Source: BRH-c25 sp964574195 (lineage in GTDB: Bacteria; Bacillota; Clostridia; Lutisporales; Lutisporaceae). From it: a stretch of 12,196 nt of DNA. This document shows positions 1 through 8,036 of the stretch, piece by piece. Location: assembly GCA_964574195.1 (NCBI GenBank), contig CAZNMO010000143.1, positions 1 through 12,196 of the forward strand, read 5' to 3'. The position numbers were made by a program, and so were the translations under genes. The first letter of the stretch is position 1; every line of letters starts with the position of its first letter. The notes beneath the pieces were generated by a model, which was not told where the DNA came from, did not search any database, and saw only the letters and a list, made by a program, of their open reading frames with translations.

Positions 1-2858
1 AATCCAAGCATTTCCTTCTCCATTGCCAGCAGATTTTTCTGTGGATACTCATTTATCTCAGGATATATTTCAACTGCAACAGGTTCCAGATCCTCCATGG
101 TGTCAAACATGGATATCTGCCCTTCTATATTGCTTTTTTTCATGCCCTGAATGCTTTCCATCAGCTTTTCATACACTGCCAGCATCCTGCTCCTGTATAC
201 TCCGAAACAGTCAAAGGCACCGCATTTTATGAGGCTTTCCACAGTTCTCTTGTTTATCACGCTGTAGTCGATCTTTTGCAAAAAGTCATACAGGCCCTCA
301 AAGCTTCCCTTTTCCTGCCTCGCTCTTATAATGGACAGTATCGCATTGGCTCCGACATTCTTCACCGCAGCCAACCCGAACCTTATCTTATTATCCTTTA
401 CTGTGAAACTTACGCTGCTTTCGTTGATATCCGGGGGAAGCACTTCTATTCCCTGGCTTTTGCAGTGCTGAATATACTCCGCGACCTTCTTGCTGCTTCC
501 CATTACGCTGGTTATCAGCGCCGCAGTGAATTCCACCGGATAGTAGTACTTCAGCCAGGCAGTCTGGTAGCTTATTATTGCGTATGCAGCCGCATGGGAC
601 TTGTTAAATCCATAGCCTGCAAACTTAGCCACCTCATCAAAGATATCTGCCGCAGTCTTGGCAAGTATTCCCCTTCTTACACAACCTTCAACTACTATAT
701 TTCCGTTCTCGTCAACGATTCCATTTATGAAATTCTCTCTTTCCTTGGCCATTACATCGGCCTTCTTCTTCCCCATAGCTCTTCTGACCAGGTCGGACCT
801 TCCCATTGAAAAGCCTCCCAGATCCCTTACTATCTGCATTACCTGCTCCTGATACACTATACAGCCATAGGTCACATCCAGTATATGCTCCAACTCGGGA
901 TGCATATACTGAATCTTTTCAGGATTGTGTTTGTTTCTGATATACTTGGGTATCTGATCCATGGCTCCCGGCCTATATAGCGCATTCCCAGCTATTATAT
1001 CCTCAAGGCAGCTTGGCTTCAGTTCCTTCATGAACTGGGTCATGCCTCCGCTCTCAAGCTGGAATACTCCGTAGGTATCTCCTTGGGATATAAGTTTATA
1101 TACATTGGGGTCATCAAATTCCATATTATCCAAGTCTGGTGCATCCATGCCCTTTTGTTTTATAAGTTCAAGGGTATCCCTTATGACTGTAAGGGTACGG
1201 AGCCCCAGAAAGTCCATCTTCAGAAGCCCCAGTTCCTCCAGGGTACCCATCGTAAACTGGGTGGTGATCACATCTTCATTCATCTGCAGGGGTACATATT
1301 CTGTGACCGCGTTCTTGGATATGACCACGCCTGCCGCATGGGTGGAGCTATGTCTTGGCATTCCCTCCACGGCTTTTGACATTTCGATGAGATACCGGGC
1401 ACTTTCATCCTCGTCATAAAGCTTTTTCAGCTCAGGATTGATCTCCAGGGCACGGCCGATAGTCATGCCTATCTCGAAGGGTATCTTCTTGGCGATCAGA
1501 TCCACCTGGGCATAAGGAATATTCAGCGCTCTCCCAACATCCCTTATGGCAGCCCTTGCAGCCATGGTACCGAAGGTGATTATCTGTGCGACCCTTTCCT
1601 TACCATACTTGCCCACCACATAATCAATGACCTCCTGGCGTCTTTCATAGCAGAAATCAACGTCAAAATCCGGCATGCTTATTCTTTCAGGGTTAAGGAA
1701 CCTTTCAAAAATAAGCTTGTATTTTATCGGATCGATATTAGTTATTCCCAGACAGTAAGCCACAAGGCTGCCTGCTCCGGAGCCTCTTCCCGGGCCTACC
1801 ATAATACCGTTGTCCTTGGCAAATTTCACATAGTCCCAGACTATCAGGTAATAGTCTGCATAGCCCATCCTTGTTATTATGGACAGCTCATATTCCGCCC
1901 GTTCCTTAAGCTCATCGGTAATCTCGCTGTACCTTTTCTCTAAGCCCTGGAAGCACAGCTCCCTGATATAGGTGTCTGAGGTAAAGCCTTCAGGCACGTC
2001 AAAAGCAGGCAGGTGCACCTGCCCGAAATCGAAATCCAGACTGCATTGTTCAGCAATTTTTGCCGTGTTTTCAAGGGCTTCGGGGATATACTTGAAAAGC
2101 TCATACATCTCCTCTGGAGATTTCAGATAGAACTCCTGTCCCTGGAACTTCATCCTGCCCTCTTCCTCAACAGTCTTACCTGTCTGTATACACAGCAGTA
2201 TGTCCTGGGCCACCGAGTCCTTCTTTTCCACGTAGTGTACGTCGTTGGTGGCAACCAAGGGTATCCCTGTATCTTTGGACAGTCTTATAAGCTCCTGGTT
2301 GACAAGGGTCTGCTCCTTGATCCCGTGATCCTGAAGCTCCAGATAGAAATTTTCCTCACCGAAAATCTCCTGATAGGTCAATGCTGCAGCTTTGGCTGCC
2401 TCATAGTTCCCATCCATTATATGCCCGGGAATGATTCCTGCAAGGCATGCGCTAAGTGCTACAAGTCCTCCGGAATACTTGCGCAATACCTCCATGTCCA
2501 CTCTCGGCTTATAGTAAAACCCCTCTGTAAAGCCCATTGATACCAGCTTTATGAGGTTGTTGTAGCCTTCCTCGTCCTTTGCAAGCAGCACCAGATGATA
2601 TTGGCTACTGTCCTGCTTGGGATCCCTGTCCTTCATGGTCCTTGGAGCGACATAGACCTCACAGCCTATTAACGGCTTTACACCGTGTTTTTTTGCTTTT
2701 TTATAAAAATCCACCACTCCATACATAACACCATGATCTGTAATGGCCACAGACTTCATTCCCAGTTCCCCGGCTTTGGCCACCAGCTCTTCCACCCTGC
2801 CGGCACCGTCAAGAAGACTGTATTCTGTATGTACGTGAAGGTGAACAAAATTCTCCAT
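1..2858 (-). CDS. dnaE: DNA polymerase III subunit alpha, DnaE (partial, C-terminus outside window)
   Basis: Catalytic subunit of a C-family replicative DNA polymerase. About 952 residues are visible and the frame stays open to the left edge, so roughly 200 C-terminal residues of a usual protein of about 1,150 are missing. The N-terminal PHP domain (about residues 1-270) keeps its metal ligands: H8 and H10 in HLHVHTEYS, D17, D41-H42 in ITDHG, a GCE motif, an SAC cysteine and an NDVH motif. The palm has the PDFDVDF motif with D399 and D401, and the third carboxylate is D549 in KMDFLGL. RHSSTHAAGVVIS and the fingers motif FNKSHAAAYA (H755) are present. The ATG start is preceded by AAGGAG at 7-nt spacing. 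In Firmicutes DnaE usually works beside PolC, extending primers or copying the lagging strand; that role is known of the family and not shown here. It is separated from pgi by a strong terminator. No frameshift was seen. Confidence 0.97.
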   Translation of the reverse strand, partial: MENFVHLHVHTEYSLLDGAGRVEELVAKAGELGMKSVAITDHGVMYGVVDFYKKAKKHGVKPLIGCEVYVAPRTMKDRDPKQDSSQYHLVLLAKDEEGYNNLIKLVSMGFTEGFYYKPRVDMEVLRKYSGGLVALSACLAGIIPGHIMDGNYEAAKAAALTYQEIFGEENFYLELQDHGIKEQTLVNQELIRLSKDTGIPLVATNDVHYVEKKDSVAQDILLCIQTGKTVEEEGRMKFQGQEFYLKSPEEMYELFKYIPEALENTAKIAEQCSLDFDFGQVHLPAFDVPEGFTSDTYIRELCFQGLEKRYSEITDELKERAEYELSIITRMGYADYYLIVWDYVKFAKDNGIMVGPGRGSGAGSLVAYCLGITNIDPIKYKLIFERFLNPERISMPDFDVDFCYERRQEVIDYVVGKYGKERVAQIITFGTMAARAAIRDVGRALNIPYAQVDLIAKKIPFEIGMTIGRALEINPELKKLYDEDESARYLIEMSKAVEGMPRHSSTHAAGVVISKNAVTEYVPLQMNEDVITTQFTMGTLEELGLLKMDFLGLRTLTVIRDTLELIKQKGMDAPDLDNMEFDDPNVYKLISQGDTYGVFQLESGGMTQFMKELKPSCLEDIIAGNALYRPGAMDQIPKYIRNKHNPEKIQYMHPELEHILDVTYGCIVYQEQVMQIVRDLGGFSMGRSDLVRRAMGKKKADVMAKERENFINGIVDENGNIVVEGCVRRGILAKTAADIFDEVAKFAGYGFNKSHAAAYAIISYQTAWLKYYYPVEFTAALITSVMGSSKKVAEYIQHCKSQGIEVLPPDINESSVSFTVKDNKIRFGLAAVKNVGANAILSIIRARQEKGSFEGLYDFLQKIDYSVINKRTVESLIKCGAFDCFGVYRSRMLAVYEKLMESIQGMKKSNIEGQISMFDTMEDLEPVAVEIYPEINEYPQKNLLAMEKEMLG

Positions 2859-2900
2859 TGTTTTTCTCCTTAATCTGAACAAAATATACCGGTCCTTTTG

Positions 2901-2932
2901 AAAAAAGCACATATGCTAACATATGTGCTTTT
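2901..2932 (-). terminator. Rho-independent terminator after pgi
   Basis: A perfect 13-bp inverted repeat (arms 2903-2915 and 2920-2932, 4-nt loop) with GCACATATG as the core of the stem. Read on the minus strand, the stem is followed by a run of six T. It begins 46 nt past the pgi stop codon and ends 42 nt before the dnaE start, so it should close the HD-GYP-glk-pgi transcript. On the plus strand the T run is only four bases and no gene converges from the left, so leftward termination is the likely role. Confidence 0.85.
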
Positions 2933-2978
2933 ATTCCCTCATTGAAACCTATATTAATATGATAGTACAAAACCAGGC

Positions 2979-4322
2979 TTACTTCAATCTTTTGTTTAGC
3001 TCTTCCCCAAGTTTTTCATAGCCGGGCTTCCCAAGCAGTGCAAACATATTTTTTTTGTACTCTTCCACCCCGGGCTGATCGAAGGGATTGACGCCCAGCA
3101 GGTATCCGCTTATACCACAGGCCTTTTCAAAGAAATAAACCAACTTCCCGAAATAGTACTCGTTGATCTCCGGTATATCCAGTATATTTATCGGGACCCC
3201 GCCGTCCATGTGGGCAAGCATGGTTCCCTGATATGCCTTCTTGTTCACGTGATCCATGGTTTTGCCGCTTATGAAGTTCAGTCCGTCCAGGTTCTCCGCA
3301 TCATTTATTATCTCTACCTCAAACTTTGGCTTTTCCACATTCAGAATGGTCTCGAACATATTTCTGGAACCGTCCTGTAGGAATTGTCCAAGTGAGTGAA
3401 GGTCAGTGGAGAAATCCATGGAAGCAGGGAATATTCCCTTTCCATCCTTACCCTCGCTTTCCCCGTATAGCTGCTTCCACCATTCGGCAAAGAAATGCAG
3501 TGAAGGTTCATAGTTTATCATGACCTCGATAGCTTTGCCCTTCCTCCCCAGTATGCTTCTTACAGCTGCATACTGGTAGCACTGGTTTTTCTCCAGTCCC
3601 GGCTCATTGTACTCCTCCCAGGCATCAGCCGCACCATCAAGCATGCTTCTGATATCGATCCCCGCTGCAGCTATGGGCAGCAATCCAACCGGTGTGAGCA
3701 CGGAATACCTGCCGCCTATATCATCAGCTATTATAAAGCTCTCATAGCCTTCTGCGGTGGCAAGCTTCTTTAAAGCACCCCTTGAGGCGTCGGTAATTGC
3801 ATATATTCTTTTTGCGGCTTCAGCCTTGCCATACTTCTCTTCCAGATAAGCCTTCACAAACCTGAAGGCTATGGCAGGCTCTGTGGTCGTACCTGACTTT
3901 GAGATAACACATGCGCTGACACTTTTGCCTTCTATGGCCTCCATAAGGTGTTTGAAATATGTACCGCTTATATTATTGCCCAGGAATAATATCTCCGGAG
4001 CATTTCTCTTTTCTTTCGGCAGCAGGTTGTGGAAGGAGTGTCCCAGCAGTTCAACTGCCGCTCTTGCCCCAAGATATGAGCCCCCTATGCCTATTACCAG
4101 CAGGACCTCTGAGTTGTCCCTTATTCTCTGGGCAGCTTTCAGTATCCTGTCAAATTCGTACCTGTCATAGTTCCTTGGGTAGTTGACCCAGCCAAGAAAA
4201 TCATTTCCTGCCCCCGTCTTTGACTGGAGCATGTTATGGGCGGCCTTGACGTACTCCCCCATATAGGCTATCTCATGGTCCTTTACCATGGAATTTGTGT
4301 AATCAAATCTCAGTGTTTTCAT
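2979..4322 (-). CDS. pgi: Glucose-6-phosphate isomerase
   Basis: Cytoplasmic enzyme that interconverts glucose 6-phosphate and fructose 6-phosphate in glycolysis and gluconeogenesis. At 447 residues it is the short Gram-positive form (Bacillus enzymes are about 450). The phosphate-binding segment is VISKSGTTTEP (139-149). Both family signatures are seen: DIGGRYSVLTPVG (201-213) and GYLLGVNPFDQPGVEEYK (406-423). By comparison with the Geobacillus stearothermophilus enzyme the catalytic residues would be E288 (in GESEGK), H309 (in DLHS) and K423, and all are present. IGIGGSYLGARAA (77-89) is the conserved sugar-phosphate isomerase loop. The ATG start has AAGGAAG upstream. It follows glk by 14 nt, so the two are almost certainly cotranscribed, and a terminator follows it. 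Confidence 0.98.
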   Translation of the reverse strand: MKTLRFDYTNSMVKDHEIAYMGEYVKAAHNMLQSKTGAGNDFLGWVNYPRNYDRYEFDRILKAAQRIRDNSEVLLVIGIGGSYLGARAAVELLGHSFHNLLPKEKRNAPEILFLGNNISGTYFKHLMEAIEGKSVSACVISKSGTTTEPAIAFRFVKAYLEEKYGKAEAAKRIYAITDASRGALKKLATAEGYESFIIADDIGGRYSVLTPVGLLPIAAAGIDIRSMLDGAADAWEEYNEPGLEKNQCYQYAAVRSILGRKGKAIEVMINYEPSLHFFAEWWKQLYGESEGKDGKGIFPASMDFSTDLHSLGQFLQDGSRNMFETILNVEKPKFEVEIINDAENLDGLNFISGKTMDHVNKKAYQGTMLAHMDGGVPINILDIPEINEYYFGKLVYFFEKACGISGYLLGVNPFDQPGVEEYKKNMFALLGKPGYEKLGEELNKRLK

Positions 4323-4336
4323 AGTATTCTCTTCCT

Positions 4337-5287
4337 TTACATATTATTTCCCAGAAATGCTGCTCCCAGTATCCCTGCTTCATTTCCCAGCTGTGCAAGC
4401 ACTATATCGCCGTACTTGACATTTGGAGTGAAGAACATTCCCTCTACTGTAGACTTGAGACGTTCGACCAGATAATCTCCGGCCTTTGATACACCGCCTC
4501 CTATAGCTACTATTTCGGGGTCCAGTATATTGAATATATTTATTATGCCAATGGAAAGGTATTTTATCATCCTGTCCACTGTCTCAATTGCAAGCTGATC
4601 CCCTTCCTTGGCAGCATCAAATATAATTTTCGCATTGATATTTTCATTTTTTCCTGCAGCCTTATCCATAATGGAGGACCTTATGCCGTCCTGTCCAAGT
4701 CTGTGTACGGCATACCTTATCATTGCCGTGGCAGATGCAAAGGTCTCAAGACAGCCGTTGTTGCCGCAGTTGCAGTTGTAGAAGTTCTCTCCCACTATCA
4801 TATGGCCTATTTCTGAGCCTGCAAAATGGCTTCCGCTGTAAACCTTGTTGTTGATTATTATTCCGGAGCCCACTCCTGTACCTATAGTGAGAAATACTGA
4901 ATTGTCCACACCCTTTGTAGAACCGAAAAGACTTTCCGCAAGCCCTGCTACTGTTGCATCGTTTTCTATATATACAGGCTTGCCAAAATGTTGCTTCAGT
5001 TCAACACCCAATGGGACATTGTTCCAGAATAGATTGGTACAATATATGACATACCCTGTCTTGTAGTTCATCAGGCCGGGTGCTCCGATACCTATGGACT
5101 CGATATCAGCTATACTGCTGCCATTGGCCTGCAGCAGCCCCTCTATCTGCTTCTTCATATCGTTGATTATGAGATCATGATCTCTTCCTACTTTGGTCTC
5201 TATGGAGGACTGGGCAAGTATCCTTCCCTCCCTATCAACAAGGCCGGCCTTGATAGCCGTGCCTCCAAGGTCAATTCCAACAAGCAT
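4337..5287 (-). CDS. glk: ROK-family glucokinase
   Basis: Phosphorylates glucose to glucose 6-phosphate with ATP, feeding the adjacent pgi. The product is 316 residues from the ATG chosen here. The N-terminal ATP phosphate loop is GIDLGGTAIKAG (4-15). The catalytic aspartate is D110 in the END motif. A second phosphate-binding loop is LTIGTGVGSG (133-142). The zinc site of the ROK family is intact: H162 in SEIGH and the cluster CNCGNNGCLE (172-181), giving C172, C174 and C179. IVAIGGGVS (259-267) is the adenosine-binding region. The frame can be extended seven codons to a TTG at 5308, but the GGAGG ribosome binding site (5295-5299) lies inside that extension with ideal 7-nt spacing to the ATG, so the shorter start is preferred. 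Glucose specificity is inferred from family resemblance and the pgi neighbour; another sugar or N-acetyl sugar is possible. Confidence 0.93.
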   Translation of the reverse strand: MLVGIDLGGTAIKAGLVDREGRILAQSSIETKVGRDHDLIINDMKKQIEGLLQANGSSIADIESIGIGAPGLMNYKTGYVIYCTNLFWNNVPLGVELKQHFGKPVYIENDATVAGLAESLFGSTKGVDNSVFLTIGTGVGSGIIINNKVYSGSHFAGSEIGHMIVGENFYNCNCGNNGCLETFASATAMIRYAVHRLGQDGIRSSIMDKAAGKNENINAKIIFDAAKEGDQLAIETVDRMIKYLSIGIINIFNILDPEIVAIGGGVSKAGDYLVERLKSTVEGMFFTPNVKYGDIVLAQLGNEAGILGAAFLGNNM

Positions 5288-5341
5288 TATAATACCTCCA
5301 GTAATCAAAATATAATTTGCGGCAAATAGACATGCTGCATT

Positions 5342-6409
5342 CTAAATGTCATCTATGATCTCACTTATTATCAATGTATTTTTCTTGGTAAGATCCAGCT
5401 CCACCTGTTCCTTCATCAGCTGTCCCTCACTGTCTGTGAGCATTCTTATTATTGGTCTGCTTGGATACTTCTTGTTTATATCAACAACTATGCCCTTCTC
5501 CCCGCTATTAAGCAAAACGCAGGTTCCCGGCGGATAGGTGGTTATATGCTCTATAAAAACTTTCACTATATTATAGTCAAATTGATGGTCCCCCATGCCA
5601 ACAAGATATTCAATGGCGTCATTTACATTTATCCTTCTCCTGTAAACCCTGTCGGAGGTTATGGCATCATATACATCAGCAATGGATACGATCCTTGAAA
5701 ACTCATGTATTTCCGAACCGCTGAGTCCCAATGGATATCCGCCTCCATCAAACCTTTCATGATGAGTCAGGGCTATATAGCTGGCATAGGTGCTCAATAC
5801 CTGGCTCTTTTTCAGCATTTCATAGCCATAGTTGGTATGCTTCTTTACTATGGAAAACTCTTCCTCAGTCAGGCCTCCGGGTTTATTAAGTATTTCATTG
5901 GGGACCCTTGTCTTGCCCATGTCATGAAGCATTGCACCCATTCCAAGCTCTCTGAGCTTCCCCTCGTCATACTTCATTGCAATGCCTGTAATCAGTGACA
6001 GTACGCATACATTGACGCTATGGCTGAAGGTGTACTGGTCATTGGTCTTCAGGTCCTGTAAATTCACCATTGTATCCTGCATTTCCATAAGATCGTCTAT
6101 CATTCTGCATACGCTGTCCCTTATAGGTTTGACATCAAGGGATCTGCCATATCTGATGCTGTCCATGGCATTCTTTATGTTTATCCTGGCTTCAAATCTC
6201 GTCTCTTCTGTAATAACATCAGCAATCACTATATCGCTGCTTATTTCGTCATCTACATAAAGCTCCCGTATACCAAGCCCCTTCAGCTTGTTTATATAGG
6301 AATCCTTCATTATGATGCCCGCATTCAGCAGTATGTTCCCATCATAGCTGTGGATGGTTTTGGCCAGTATCATTCCTTCCTTCAGCTTTTCAACCAGGAT
6401 CTTCCTCAT
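5342..6409 (-). CDS. HD-GYP domain cyclic-di-GMP phosphodiesterase
   Basis: Predicted to hydrolyse the second messenger cyclic di-GMP. It has 355 residues and no membrane segment. Residues 1-55 form the small N-terminal domain often found ahead of HD-GYP domains (VEKLKEGMILAKTI, LLNAGI, LGIRELYVDD). The HD-GYP core is about 120-295: H130, the HD pair H162-D163 followed by K166, H191, the H216-H217 pair in HHERFDGGGYPLG with G224-Y225-P226, and D245 in SIADVYDA. All the diagnostic residues are there, so it should be active. A C-terminal segment (293-355, starting YPPGTCVLL) is the beta-rich tail common in clostridial members. No receiver, PAS or GGDEF partner domain is present, so the input signal is not visible. 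The start has GGGAGGT at about 6-nt spacing. It lies 54 nt before glk. Confidence 0.93.
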   Translation of the reverse strand: MRKILVEKLKEGMILAKTIHSYDGNILLNAGIIMKDSYINKLKGLGIRELYVDDEISSDIVIADVITEETRFEARINIKNAMDSIRYGRSLDVKPIRDSVCRMIDDLMEMQDTMVNLQDLKTNDQYTFSHSVNVCVLSLITGIAMKYDEGKLRELGMGAMLHDMGKTRVPNEILNKPGGLTEEEFSIVKKHTNYGYEMLKKSQVLSTYASYIALTHHERFDGGGYPLGLSGSEIHEFSRIVSIADVYDAITSDRVYRRRINVNDAIEYLVGMGDHQFDYNIVKVFIEHITTYPPGTCVLLNSGEKGIVVDINKKYPSRPIIRMLTDSEGQLMKEQVELDLTKKNTLIISEIIDDI

Positions 6410-6493
6410 TCTGCTACCTCCCGATGGCAGTCAAGAATATTGATAGCTTGTCCTACCTGTGCTTTAAGCAGTATATTATATGTACTTGCGCAT

Positions 6494-6524
6494 ATTATAG
6501 CACAAAATAAAGCTAATTTGTAAA
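6494..6524 (-). promoter_or_regulatory. Candidate sigma-A promoter for the HD-GYP-glk-pgi genes
   Basis: In the 116-nt gap after whiA, the minus strand carries a perfect TATAAT (6494-6499) with TTTACA (6519-6524) upstream. The spacing is 19 nt, longer than ideal; TACAAA at 17 nt is the alternative -35. The -35 box lies within a few bases of the whiA stop codon, and no terminator separates whiA from this gene. The promoter therefore probably adds to readthrough from the upstream cluster. The predicted leader is about 77 nt and shows no recognised riboswitch. Confidence 0.4.
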
Positions 6525-6525
6525 A

Positions 6526-7482
6526 CTATTCCTGATATCTATCCCTGAGCTTCTCAGCGATCTGGTCAAGCTTACGCAACCTGTGGTTAACTCCGGATTT
6601 TCCTACTGCAGGGCTTAGCATCTCTCCCAGCTCCTTCAGGCTTGCCTCCTTGTATTCCAGCCTGAGCTCCGCAATCTCTGCAAGTCCCTCAGGCAGCTTT
6701 TCCAAGCCCATGACATCCCTTATGTATATAATATTCTCTATCTGCCTTGATGCTGCATTGAGTGTCTTGTCAAGGTTGGCAGTTTCACAGTTTACAATCC
6801 TGTTCACATTATTCCGCATTTCCTTGTATATCCTTACATTCTCCAGGTTGAGAAGGGCATTGTGTGCCCCGATTATACTCAGGAATTTGACTATATGCTC
6901 GCCTTCCTTGATGTACACCACATGGTTCCCCTTCCTTACTACTACCTTGGCTCCAAGCTCGTAAAAATTTAGCAGCTCTTTTACATCCTCTGCAAAATCC
7001 CCATTATTGGTCACAAGCTCCAAATGGTAGGTCTTTTCGGGGTCGCTTATAGAGCCTCCGCCCAGGAATATGCCCCTCATATAAGTTTTGCGGCAGCAAG
7101 CCTTTTTGATAAGATGGTGAGGTAGCTTGTAATTAAGCTTCAGGCCTTTTTCACTCTCCTGGAGTATACCTGTTGCTTTGAGCACATCCAGTGCTCCCAT
7201 CTCAGAATCTATATACAAGGTATAATTGTTGTTCTTCTTGAGATTTTTGTTTTTTCTCACTACGACCCTTGTATTGATCTTGAAGCAGCTCTTCAATAAT
7301 GAAAAAAGCATCCTCGCTATAGATGCATTTTCGGTGGAAAGCCTTATGCCAAGCTTATTCACCCCATGTATCTGAACAGTCCCCGTCATTTTAACAAGTG
7401 CTGACAGCAACGCCAGCTGACAGCACTTGTTATTTAAAACTATTTTTGAAATCTCATTTTTTGTTATCGAAGAGAAGGTCAT
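6526..7482 (-). CDS. whiA: DNA-binding protein WhiA
   Basis: WhiA regulator of 318 residues, usual length for the family. It controls sporulation-associated division genes in Streptomyces and affects division and chromosome segregation in Bacillus. The N-terminal half has the fold of LAGLIDADG homing endonucleases: a first helix motif around LLSALVKMTGTVQ (25-37) and a second at RGIFLGGGSISDPEK (136-150). The family is known to have lost nuclease activity. The conserved linker NRIVNCETANLDKT (227-240) leads to a C-terminal helix-turn-helix (about 281-304, SLKELGEMLSPAVGKSGVNH), the main DNA-binding part. The ATG start follows GAGGTG. It sits 12 nt after lepB and closes the php-rapZ-yvcK-lepB block. 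In most Firmicutes it directly follows yvcK. Confidence 0.97.
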   Translation of the reverse strand: MTFSSITKNEISKIVLNNKCCQLALLSALVKMTGTVQIHGVNKLGIRLSTENASIARMLFSLLKSCFKINTRVVVRKNKNLKKNNNYTLYIDSEMGALDVLKATGILQESEKGLKLNYKLPHHLIKKACCRKTYMRGIFLGGGSISDPEKTYHLELVTNNGDFAEDVKELLNFYELGAKVVVRKGNHVVYIKEGEHIVKFLSIIGAHNALLNLENVRIYKEMRNNVNRIVNCETANLDKTLNAASRQIENIIYIRDVMGLEKLPEGLAEIAELRLEYKEASLKELGEMLSPAVGKSGVNHRLRKLDQIAEKLRDRYQE

Positions 7483-7494
7483 GATTACACCTCT

Positions 7495-8019
7495 TTATCT
7501 TACAATACCTATTTTACTCAAAGGCCATATTCTGAATACAGCCTTGCCGACTATGTTTTTGCGGTTTACAAAGCCTACCGTGTCAGAACGACTGTCCCTG
7601 CTGTGCGGTCTGTTGTCTCCCATAACGAAGTATTTCCCCTCCGGCACCTTGGACATAAGAAAACCATTATCTGATGTTGGTGCCTCGGTGTAGTCCGGAT
7701 TCAATTCCTTATCATTTATGTATACTCTGTCATTTTTTATGTCAACAACTTCACCCGGAAGTCCTATTGCTCTCTTTATCAGGTATTTGTTTTCAAGCTC
7801 ATCTCTCAGCACTACGATATCACCCCTCACAGGGTCGGCAAAAAGATAGTTGACTTTTGCTATTACAAGTATCTGCCCCTCATGAAGCGTAGGCTCCATA
7901 GATATCTGGTTGACCAGCGCTATCTGAAAAATATAGGTTTTCAGTATGAAAGCTATTATAAAGGCTGATATTATCAGCTTTATCCATGATACTACCTCTT
8001 TTTTAACATTCTCGTCCAA
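7495..8019 (-). CDS. lepB: Type I signal peptidase
   Basis: Membrane-bound serine protease that removes signal peptides from exported proteins, of the short Gram-positive type (174 residues). One N-terminal membrane segment covers about 12-34 (ending near KTYIF), with the catalytic domain outside the cell. The nucleophile is S40 in QISMEPTL and the general base is K82 in YLIKRAIGLPGE. The third conserved box GDNRPHSRDSR (134-144) is intact. The start codon is TTG (8019-8017), chosen because GGGGAG (8027-8032) lies 7 nt upstream and no ATG or GTG fits better. It is 17 nt after the yvcK stop and 12 nt before whiA, so it is cotranscribed with both. Position between yvcK and whiA is unusual. Genomes of this group often carry several paralogues, so the symbol lepB could equally be sipS/T-like. 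Confidence 0.95.
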   Translation of the reverse strand: MDENVKKEVVSWIKLIISAFIIAFILKTYIFQIALVNQISMEPTLHEGQILVIAKVNYLFADPVRGDIVVLRDELENKYLIKRAIGLPGEVVDIKNDRVYINDKELNPDYTEAPTSDNGFLMSKVPEGKYFVMGDNRPHSRDSRSDTVGFVNRKNIVGKAVFRIWPLSKIGIVR

Positions 8020-8036
8020 GCTAATTCTCCCCTCTG

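Noticed and set aside
276..2540. Several plus-strand open frames opposite dnaE (for example 276-809 and 2013-2540)
   Set aside because: They are shadows of the dnaE reading frame, which is supported by catalytic motifs throughout.
5288..5308. Extension of glk to an upstream TTG
   Set aside because: The extension contains the GGAGG site that fits the ATG at 5287 perfectly, and the conserved family N-terminus begins at that ATG.
6410..6487. A cyclic-di-GMP riboswitch in the HD-GYP gene leader
   Set aside because: The leader is about 77 nt and lacks the conserved GEMM sequence blocks. Only a weak 5-bp stem near the ribosome binding site could be drawn.
6526..7482. A homing endonuclease, because of the LAGLIDADG-like segments
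   Set aside because: The whole-length match, C-terminal helix-turn-helix and neighbourhood identify WhiA, a family that has the fold without nuclease activity.
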